From contig OX465580.1 in assembly GCA_950022655.1 (NCBI GenBank), positions 123,921,016-123,985,015 on the forward strand: 64,000 bases of DNA. The letters run 5' to 3'. The notes below the pieces were generated by a model. It did not search any database, was not told where the DNA came from, and saw only the letters and a list, made by a program, of their open reading frames with translations. The translations under genes and the position numbers were made by a program. Each line of letters starts with the position of its first letter. Position 1 is the stretch's first letter. The DNA is from Alentia gelatinosa (lineage: Eukaryota > Annelida > Polychaeta > Phyllodocida > Polynoidae). This document shows positions 50,401 to 62,400 of the stretch, in pieces.

Positions 50401-53400
50401 CAACAACTCTTGCATCCACATCAACAGTAGCTGGCACAACAAGTGGGGCACAAACTACAACTGAGACTCAGACCACCTCCACCTCAGCCACCACCACATC
50501 AGAGCCTCAAACAACTACTGGGCTGGAAAGCACCAGTAGTCAGGCAGAGACCACCACCTCAGCTGCAGTGACAACCTCCGAGCCAGCCACAATTACGCCT
50601 GAAGTAACTACCACTGTACCAGACACTACCACCACCAGGGAGACTACCACACAGCTGGACACAACTACTGGCATGGACACAAGCAGCACACAGGCTGCTG
50701 CCACAACAACGCAGTCTCAGTCATCTACCGTGCAGGAAAGCACCACCTTGCCCACCACAACTGTGCAAGAGACAAGCACAGGTGCTGACACTTCCACCAT
50801 GGCAGAGACAACTACAGAGGGCCAGTCAACAACTCTTGCATCCACATCAACAGTAGCTGGCACAACAAGTGGGGCACAAACTACAACTGAGACTCAGACC
50901 ACCTCCACCTCAGCCACCACCACATCAGAGCCTCAAACAACTACTGGGCTGGAAAGCACCAGTAGTCAGGCAGAGACCACCACCTCAGCTGCAGTGACAA
51001 CCTCCGAGCCAGCCACAAGTACGCCTGAAGTAACTACCACTGTAGCAGACACTACCACCACCAGGGAGACTACCACACAGCTGGACACAACTACTGGCAT
51101 GGACACAAGCAGCACACAGGCTGCTGCCACAACAACGCAGTCTCAGTCATCTACCGTGCAGGAAAGCACCACCTTGCCCGCCACAACTGTGCAAGAGACA
51201 AGCACAGGTGCTGACACTTCCACCATGGCAGAGACAACTACAGAGGGCCAGTCAACAACTCTTGCATCCACATCAACAGTAGCTGGCACAACAAGTGGGG
51301 CACAAACTACAACTGACACTCAGACCACCTCCACCTCAGCCACCACCACATCAGAGCCTCAAACATCTACTGGGCTGGAAAGCACCAGTAGTCAGGCAGA
51401 GACCACCACCTCAGCTGCAGTGACAACCTCCGAGCCAGCCACAAGTACGCCTGAAGTAACTACCACTGTAGCAGACACTACCACCACCAGGGAGACTACC
51501 ACACAGCTGGACACAACTACTGGCATGGACACAAGCAGCACACAGGCTGCTGCCACAACAACGCAGTCTCAGTCATCTACCGTGCAGGAAAGCACCACCT
51601 TGCCCACCACAACTGTGCAAGAGACAAGCACAGGTGCTGACACTTCCACCATGGCAGAGACAACTACAGAGGGCCAGTCAACAACTCTTGCATCCACATC
51701 AACAGTAGCTGGCACAACAAGTGGGGCACAAACTACAACTGAGACTCAGACCACCTCCACCTCAGCCACCACCACATCAGAGCCTCAAACAACTACTGGG
51801 CTGGAAAGCACCAGTAGTCAGGCAGAGACCACCACCTCAGCTGCAGTGACAACCTCCGAGCCAGCCACAAGTACGCCTGAAGTAACTACCACTGTAGCAG
51901 ACACTACCACCACCAGGGAGACTACCACACAGCTGGACACAACTACTGGCATGGACACAAGCAGCACACAGGCTGCTGCCACAACAACGCAGTCTCAGTC
52001 ATCTACCGTGCAGGAAAGCACCACCTTGCCCACCACAACTGTGCAAGAGACAAGCACAGGTGCTGACACTTCCACCATGGCAGAGACAACTACAGAGGGC
52101 CAGTCAACAACTCTTGCATCCACATCAACAGTAGCTGGCACAACAAGTGGGGCACAAACTACAACTGAGACTCAGACCACCTCCACCTCAGCCACCACCA
52201 CATCAGAGCCTCAAACAACTACTGGGCTGGAAAGCACCAGTAGTCAGGCAGAGACCACCACCTCAGCTGCAGTGACAACCTCCGAGCCAGCCACAAGTAC
52301 GCCTGAAGTAACTACCACTGTAGCAGACACTACCACCACCAGGGAGACTACCACACAGCTGGACACAACTACTGGCATGGACACAAGCAGCACACAGGCT
52401 GCTGCCACAACAACGCAGTCTCAGTCATCTACCGTGCAGGAAAGCACCACCTTGCCCACCACAACTGTGCAAGAGACAAGCACAGGTGCTGACACTTCCA
52501 CCATGGCAGAGACAACTACAGAGGGCCAGTCAACAACTCTTGCATCCACATCAACAGTAGCTGGCACAACAAGTGGGGCACAAACTACAACTGACACTCA
52601 GACCACCTCCACCTCAGCCACCACCACATCAGAGCCTCAAACAACTACTGGGCTGGAAAGCACCAGTAGTCAGGCACACACCACCACCTCAGCTGCAGTG
52701 ACAACCTCCGAGCCAGCCACAAGTACGCCTGAAGTAACTACCACTGTAGCAGACACTACCACCACCAGGGAGACTACCACACAGCTGGACACAACTACTG
52801 GCATGGACACAAGCAGCACACAGGCTGCTGCCACAACAACGCAGTCTCAGTCATCTACCGTGCAGGAAAGCACCACCTTGCCCACCACAACTGTGCAAGA
52901 GACAAGCACAGGTGCTGACACTTCCACCATGGCAGAGACAACTACAGAAGGCCAGTCAACAACTCTTGCATCCACATCAACAGTAGCTGGCACAACAAGT
53001 GGGGCACAAACTACAACTGAGACTCAGACCACCTCCACCTCAGCCACCACCACATCAGAGCCTCAAACAACTACTGGGCTGGAAAGCACCAGTAGTCAGG
53101 CAGAGACCACCACCTCAGCTGCAGTGACAACCTCCGAGCCAGCCACAAGTACGCCTGAAGTAACTACCACTGTAGCAGACACTACCACCACCAGGGAGAC
53201 TACCACACAGCTGGACACAACTACTGGCATGGACACAAGCAGCACACAGGCTGCTGCCACAACAACGCAGTCTCAGTCATCTACCGTGCAGGAAAGCACC
53301 ACCTTGCCCACCACAACTGTGCAAGAGACAAGCACAGGTGCTGACACTTCCACCATGGCAGAGACAACTACAGAGGGCCAGTCAACAACTCTTGCATCCA

Positions 53401-56400
53401 CATCAACAGTAGCTGGCACAACAAGTGGGGCACAAACTACAACTGAGACTCAGACCACCTCCACCTCAGCCACCACCACATCAGAGCCTCAAACAACTAC
53501 TGGGCTGGAAAGCACCAGTAGTCAGGCAGAGACCACCACCTCAGCTGCAGTGACAACCTCCGAGCCAGCCACAAGTACGCCTGAAGTAACTACCACTGTA
53601 GCAGACACTACCACCACCAGGGAGACTACCACACAGCTGGACACAACTACTGGCATGGACACAAGCAGCACACAGGCTGCTGCCACAACAACGCAGTCTC
53701 AGTCATCTACCGTGCAGGAAAGCACCACCTTGCCCACCACAACTGTGCAAGAGACAAGCACAGGTGCTGACACTTCCACCATGGCAGAGACAACTACAGA
53801 GGGCCAGTCAACAACTCTTGCATCCACATCAACAGTAGCTGGCACAACAAGTGGGGCACAAACTACAACTGACACTCAGACCACCCCCACCTCAGCCACC
53901 ACCACATCAGAGCCTCAAACAACTACTGGGCTGGAAAGCACCAGTAGTCAGGCAGAGACCACCACCTCAGCTGCAGTGACAACCTCCGAGCCAGCCACAA
54001 GTACGCCTGAAGTAACTACCACTGTAGCAGACACTACCACCACCAGGGAGACTACCACACAGCTGGACACAACTACTGGCATGGACACAAGCAGCACACA
54101 GGCTGCTGCCACAACAACGCAGTCTCAGTCATCTACCATGCAGGAAAGCACCACCTTGCCCACCACAACTGTGCAAGAGACAAGCACAGGTGCTGACACT
54201 TCCACCATGGCAGAGACAACTACAGAGGGCCAGTCAACAACTCTTGCATCCACATCAACAGTAGCTGGCACAACAAGTGGGGCACAAACTACAACTGACA
54301 CTCAGACCACCTCCACCTCAGCCACCACCACATCAGAGCCTCAAACAACTACTGGGCTGGAAAGCACCAGCAGCCAGGCAGAGACCACCACCTCAGCTGC
54401 AGTGACAACCTCCGAGCCAGCCACAAGTACGCCTGAAGTAACTACCACTGTAGCAGACACTACCACCACCAGGGAGACTACCACACAGCTGGACACAACT
54501 ACTGGCATGGACACAAGCAGCACACAGGCTGCTGCCACAACAACGCAGTCTCAGTCATCTACCGTGCAGGAAAGCACCACCTTGCCCACCACAACTGTGC
54601 AAGAGACAAGCACAGGTGCTGACACTTCCACCATGGCAGAGACAACTACAGAGGGCCAGTCAACAACTCTTGCATCCACATCAACAGTAGCTGGCACAAC
54701 AAGTGGGGCACAAACTACAACTGAGACTCAGACCACCTCCACCTCAGCCACCACCACATCAGAGCCTCAAACAACTACTGGGCTGGAAAGCACCAGTAGT
54801 CAGGCAGAGACCACCACCTCAGCTGCAGTGACAACCTCCGAGCCAGCCACAAGTACGCCTGAAGTAACTACCACTGTAGCAGACACTACCACCACCAGGG
54901 AGACTACCACACAGCTGGACACAACTACTGGCATGGACACAAGCAGCACACAGGCTGCTGCCACAACAACGCAGTCTCAGTCATCTACCGTGCAGGAAAG
55001 CACCACCTTGCCCACCACAACTGTGCAAGAGACAAGCACAGGTGCTGACACTTCCACCATGGCAGAGACAACTACAGAGGGCCAGTCAACAACTCTTGCA
55101 TCCACATCAACAGTAGCTGGCACAACAAGTGGGGCACAAACTACAACTGACACTCAGACCACCTCCACCTCAGCCACCACCACATCAGAGCCTCAAACAA
55201 CTACTGGGCTGGAAAGCACCAGTAGTCAGGCAGAGACCACCACCTCAGCTGCAGTGACAACCTCCGAGCCAGCCACAAGTACGCCTGAAGTAACTACCAC
55301 TGTAGCAGACACTACCACCACCAGGGAGACTACCACACAGCTGGACACAACTACTGGCATGGACACAAGCAGCACACAGGCTGCTGCCACAACAACGCAG
55401 TCTCAGTCATCTACCGTGCAGGAAAGCACCACCTTGCCCACCACAACTGTGCAAGAGACAAGCACAGGTGCTGACACTTCCACCATGGCAGAGACAACTA
55501 CAGAGGGCCAGTCAACAACTTTTGCATCCACATCAACAGTAGCTGGCACAACAAGTGGGGCACAAACTACAACTGACACTCAGACCACCTCCACCTCAGC
55601 CACCACCACATCAGAGCCTCAAACAACTACTGGGCTGGAAAGCACCAGTAGTCAGGCAGAGACCACCACCTCAGCTGCAGTGACAACCTCCGAGCCAGCC
55701 ACAAGTACGCCTGAAGTAACTACCACTGTAGCAGACACTACCACCACCAGGGAGACTACCACACAGCTGGACACAACTACTGGCATGGACACAAGCAGCA
55801 CACAGGCTGCTGCCACAACAACGCAGTCTCAGTCATCTACCGTGCAGGAAAGCACCACCTTGCCCACCACAACTGTGCAAGAGACAAGCATAGGTGCTGA
55901 CACTTCCACCATGGCAGAGACAACTACAGAGGGCCAGTCAACAACTCTTGCATCCACATCAACAGTAGCTGGCACAACAAGTGGGGCACAAACTACAACT
56001 GACACTCAGACCACCTCCACCTCAGCCACCACCACATCAGAGCCTCAAACAACTACTGGGCTGGAAAGCACCAGTAGTCAGGCAGAGACCACCACCTCAG
56101 CTGCAGTGACAACCTCCGAGCCAGCCACAAGTACGCCTGAAGTAACTACCACTGTAGCAGACACTACCACCACCAGGGAGACTACCACACAGCTGGACAC
56201 AACTACTGGCATGGACACAAGCAGCACACAGGCTGCTGCCACAACAACGCAGTCTCAGTCATCTACCGTGCAGGAAAGCACCACCTTGCCCACCACAACT
56301 GTGCAAGAGACAAGCACAGGTGCTGACACTTCCACCATGGCAGAGACAACTACAGAGGGCCAGTCAACAACTCTTGCATCCACATCAACAGTAGCTGGCA

Positions 56401-59400
56401 CAACAAGTGGGGCACAAACTACAACTGAGACTCAGACCACCTCCACCTCAGCCACCACCACATCAGAGCCTCAAACAACTACTGGGCTGGAAAGCACCAG
56501 TAGTCAGGCAGAGACCACCACCTCAGCTGCAGTGACAACCTCCGAGCCAGCCACAAGTACGCCTGAAGTAACTACCACTGTAGCAGACACTACCACCACC
56601 AAGGAGACTACCACACAGCTGGACACAACTACTGGCATGGACACAAGCAGCACACAGGCTGCTGCCACAACAACGCAGTCTCAGTCATCTACCGTGCAGG
56701 AAAGCACCACCTTGCCCACCACAACTGTGCAAGAGACAAGCACAGGTGCTGACACTTCCACCATGGCAGAGACAACTATAGAGGGCCAGTCAACAACTCT
56801 TGCATCCACATCAACAGTAGCTGGCACAACAAGTGGGGCACAAACTACAACTGACACTCAGACCACCTCCACCTCAGCCACCACCACATCAGAGCCTCAA
56901 ACAACTACTGGGCTGGAAAGCACCAGTAGTCAGGCAGAGACCACCACCTCAGCTGCAGTGACAACCTCCGAGCCAGCCACAAGTACGCCTGAAGTAACTA
57001 CCACTGTAGCAGACACTACCACCACCAGGGAGACTACCACACAGCTGGACACAACTACTGGCATGGACACAAGCAGCACACAGGCTGCTGCCACAACAAC
57101 GCAGTCTCAGTCATCTACCATGCAGGAAAGCACCACCTTGCCCACCACAACTGTGCAAGAGACAAGCACAGGTGCTGACACTTCCACCATGGCAGAGACA
57201 ACTACAGAGGGCCAGTCAACAACTCTTGCATCCACATCAACAGTAGCTGGCACAACAAGTGGGGCACAAACTACAACTGACACTCAGACCACCTCCACCT
57301 CAGCCACCACCACATCAGAGCCTCAAACAACTACTGGGCTGGAAAGCACCAGTAGTCAGGCAGAGACCACCACCTCAGCTGCAGTGACAACCTCCGAGCC
57401 AGCCACAAGTACGCCTGAAGTAACTACCACTGTAGCAGACACTACCACCACCAGGGAGACTACCACACAGCTGGACACAACTACTGGCATGGACACAAGC
57501 AGCACACAGGCTGCTGCCACAACAACGCAGTCTCAGTCATCTACCGTGCAGGAAAGCACCACCTTGCCCACCACAACTGTGCAAGAGACAAGCACAGGTG
57601 CTGACACTTCCACCATGGCAGAGACAACTACAGAGGGCCAGTCAACAACTCTTGCATCCACATCAACAGTAGCTGGCACAACAAGTGGGGCACAAACTAC
57701 AACTGAGACTCAGACCACCTCCACCTCAGCCACCACCACATCAGAGCCTCAAACAACTACTGGGCTGGAAAGCACCAGTAGTCAGGCAGAGACCACCACC
57801 TCAGCTGCAGTGACAACCTCCGAGCCAGCCACAAGTACGCCTGAAGTAACTACCACTGTAGCAGACACTACCACCACCAGGGAGACTACCACACAGCTGG
57901 ACACAACTACTGGCATGGACACAAGCAGCACACAGGCTGCTGCCACAACAACGCAGTCTCAGTCATCTACCGTGCAGGAAAGCACCACCTTGCCCACCAC
58001 AACTGTGCAAGAGACAAGCACAGGTGCTGACACTTCCACCATGGCAGAGACAACTACAGAGGGCCAGTCAACAACTCTTGCATCCACATCAACAGTAGCT
58101 GGCACAACAAGTGGGGCACAAACTACAACTGACACTCAGACCACCTCCACCTCAGCCACCACCACATCAGAGCCTCAAACAACTACTGGGCTGGAAAGCA
58201 CCAGTAGTCAGGCAGAGACCACCACCTCAGCTGCAGTGACAACCTCCGAGCCAGCCACAAGTACGCCTGAAGTAACTACCACTGTAGCAGACACTACCAC
58301 CACCAGGGAGACTACCACACAGCTGGACACAACTACTGGCATGGACACAAGCAGCACACAGGCTGCTGCCACAACAACGCAGTCTCAGTCATCTACCGTG
58401 CAGGAAAGCACCACCTTGCCCACCACAACTGTGCAAGAGACAAGCACAGGTGCTGACACTTCCACCATGGCAGAGACAACTACAGAGGGCCAGTCAACAA
58501 CTCTTGCATCCACATCAACAGTAGCTGGCACAACAAGTGGGGCACAAACTACAACTGAGACTCAGACCACCTCCACCTCAGCCACCACCACATCAGAGCC
58601 TCAAACAACTACTGGGCTGGAAAGCACCAGTAGTCAGGCAGAGACCACCACCTCAGCTGCAGTGACAACCTCCGAGCCAGCCACAAGTACGCCTGAAGTA
58701 ACTACCACTGTAGCAGACACTACCACCACCAGGGAGACTACCACACAGCTGGACACAACTACTGGCATGGACACAAGCAGCACACAGGCTGCTGCCACAA
58801 CAACGCAGTCTCAGTCATCTACCGTGCAGGAAAGCACCACCTTGCCCACCACAACTGTGCAAGAGACAAGCACAGGTGCTGACACTTCCACCATGGCAGA
58901 GACAACTACAGAGGGCCAGTCAACAACTCTTGCATCCACATCAACAGTAGCTGGCACAACAAGTGGGGCACAAACTACAACTGACACTCAGACCACCTCC
59001 ACCTCAGCCACCACCACATCAGAGCCTCAAACAACTACTGGGCTGGAAAGCACCAGTAGTCAGGCAGAGACCACCACCTCAGCTGCAGTGACAACCTCCG
59101 AGCCAGCCACAAGTACGCCTGAAGTAACTACCACTGTAGCAGACACTACCACCACCAGGGAGACTACCACACAGCTGGACACAACTACTGGCATGGACAC
59201 AAGCAGCACACAGGCTGCTGCCACAACAACGCAGTCTCAGTCATCTACCGTGCAGGAAAGCACCACCTTGCCCACCACAACTGTGCAAGAGACAAGCACA
59301 GGTGCTGACACTTCCACCATGGCAGAGACAACTACAGAGGGCCAGTCAACAACTCTTGCATCCACATCAACAGTAGCTGGCACAACAAGTGGGGCACAAA

Positions 59401-62400
59401 CTACAACTGACACTCAGACCACCTCCACCTCAGCCACCACCACATCAGAGCCTCAAACAACTACTGGGCTGGAAAGCACCAGCAGCCAGGCAGAGACCAC
59501 CACCTCAGCTGCAGTGACAACCTCCGAGCCAGCCACAAGTACGCCTGAAGTAACTACCACTGTAGCAGACACTACCACCACCAGGGAGACTACCACACAG
59601 CTGGACACAACTACTGGCATGGACACAAGCAGCACACAGGCTGCTGCCACAACAACGCAGTCTCAGTCATCTACCGTGCAGGAAAGCACCACCTTGCCCA
59701 CCACAACTGTGCAAGAGACAAGCACAGGTGCTGACACTTCCACCATGGCAGAGACAACTACAGAGGGTCAGTCAACAACTCTTGCATCCACATCAACAGT
59801 AGCTGGCACAACAAGTGGGGCACAAACTACAACTGAGACTCAGACCACCTCCACCTCAGCCACCACCACATCAGAGCCTCAAACAACTACTGGGCTGGAA
59901 AGCACCAGCAGCCAGGCAGAGACCACCACCTCAGCTGCAGTGACAACCTCCGAGCCAGCCACAAGTACGCCTGAAGTAACTACCACTGTAGCAGACACTA
60001 CCACCACCAGGGAGACTACCACACAGCTGGACACAACTACTGGCATGGACACAAGCAGCACACAGGCTGCTGCCACAACAACGCAGTCTCAGTCATCTAC
60101 CGTGCAGGAAAGCACCACCTTGCCCACCACAACTGTGCAAGAGACAAGCACAGGTGCTGACACTTCCACCATGGCAGAGACAACTACAGAGGGCCAGTCA
60201 ACAACTCTTGCATCCACATCAACAGTAGCTGGCACAACAAGTGGGGCACAAACTACAACTGACACTCAGACCACCTCCACCTCAGCCACCACCACATCAG
60301 AGCCTCAAACAACTACTGGGCTGGAAAGCACCAGTAGTCAGGCAAAGACCACCACCTCAGCTGCAGTGACAACCTCCGAGCCAGCCACAAGTACGCCTGA
60401 AGTAACTACCACTGTAGCAGACACTACCACCACCAGGGAGACTACCACACAGCTGGACACAACTACTGGCATGGACACAAGCAGCACACAGGCTGCTGCC
60501 ACAACAACGCAGTCTCAGTCATCTACCGTGCAGGAAAGCACCACCTTGCCCACCACAACTGTGCAAGAGACAAGCACAGGTGCTGACACTTCCACAATGG
60601 CAGAGACAACTACAGAGGGCCAGTCAACAACTCTTGCATCCACATCAACAGTAGCTGGCACAACAAGTGGGGCACAAACTACAACTGAGACTCAGACCAC
60701 CTCCACCTCAGCCACCACCACATCAGAGCCTCAAACAACTACTGGGCTGGAAAGCACCAGTAGTCAGGCAGAGACCACCACCTCAGCTGCAGTGACAACC
60801 TCCGAGCCAGCCACAAGTACGCCTGAAGTAACTACCACTGTAGCAGACACTACCACCACCAGGGAGACTACCACACAGCTGGACACAACTACTGGCATGG
60901 ACACAAGCAGCACACAGGCTGCTGCCACAACAACGCAGTCTCAGTCATCTACCGTGCAGGAAAGCACCACCTTGCCCACCACAACTGTGCAAGAGACAAG
61001 CACAGGTGCTGACACTTCCACCATGGCAGAGACAACTACAGAGGGCCAGTCAACAACTCTTGCATCCACATCAACAGTAGCTGGCACAACAAGTGGGGCA
61101 CAAACTACAACTGAGACTCAGACCACCTCCACCTCAGCCACCACCACATCAGAGCCTCAAACAACTACTGGGCTGGAAAGCACCAGCAGCCAGGCAGAGA
61201 CCACCACCTCAGCTGCAGTGACAACCTCCGAGCCAGCCACAAGTACGCCTGAAGTAACTACCACTGTAGCAGACACTACCACCACCAGGGAGACTACCAC
61301 ACAGCTGGACACAACTACTGGCATGGACACAAGCAGCACACAGGCTGCTGCCACAACAACGCAGTCTCAGTCATCTACCGTGCAGGAAAGCACCACCTTG
61401 CCCACCACAACTGTGCAAGAGACAAGCACAGGTGCTGACACTTCCACCATGGCAGAGACAACTACAGAGGGCCAGTCAACAACTCTTGCATCCACATCAA
61501 CAGTAGCTGGCACAACAAGTGGGGCACAAACTACAACTGACACTCAGACCACCTCCACCTCAGCCACCACCACATCAGAGCCTCAAACAACTACTGGGCT
61601 GGAAAGCACCAGTAGTCAGGCAGAGACCACCACCTCAGCTGCAGTGACAACCTCCGAGCCAGCCACAAGTACGCCTGAAGTAACTACCACTGTAGTAGAC
61701 ACTACCACCACCAGGGAGACTACCACACAGCTGGACACAACTACTGGCATGGACACAAGCAGCACACAGGCTGCTGCCACAACAACGCAGTCTCAGTCAT
61801 CTACCGTGCAGGAAAGCACCACCTTGCCCACCACAACTGTGCAAGAGACAAGCACAGGTGCTGACACTTCCACCATGGCAGAGACAACTACAGAGGGCCA
61901 GTCAACAACTCTTGCATCCACATCAACAGTAGCTGGCACAACAAGTGGGGCACAAACTACAACTGAGACTCAGACCACCTCCACCTCAGCCACCACCACA
62001 TCAGAGCCTCAAACAACTACTGGGCTGGAAAGCACCAGTAGTCAGGCAGAGACCACCACCTCAGCTGCAGTGACAACCTCCGAGCCAGCCACAAGTACGC
62101 CTGAAGTAACTACCACTGTAGCAGACACTACCACCACCAGGGAGACTACCACACAGCTGGACACAACTACTGGCATGGACACAAGCAGCACACAGGCTGC
62201 TGCCACAACAACGCAGTCTCAGTCATCTACCGTGCAGGAAAGCACCACCTTGCCCACCACAACTGTGCAAGAGACAAGCACAGGTGCTGACACTTCCACC
62301 ATGGCAGAGACAACTACAGAGGGCCAGTCAACAACTCTTGCATCCACATCAACAGTAGCTGGCACAACAAGTGGGGCACAAACTACAACTGAGACTCAGA

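Noticed and set aside
36875..61354. Eleven Val-rich 65-codon minus-strand ORFs spaced by multiples of 426 bp
   Set aside because: They are antisense shadows of the repeat. The usual AGT-AGT-CAG-GCA gives TGA on the minus strand. The silent AGC-AGC-CAG variant, or AGGCAG at 36907, removes that stop and opens the frame.
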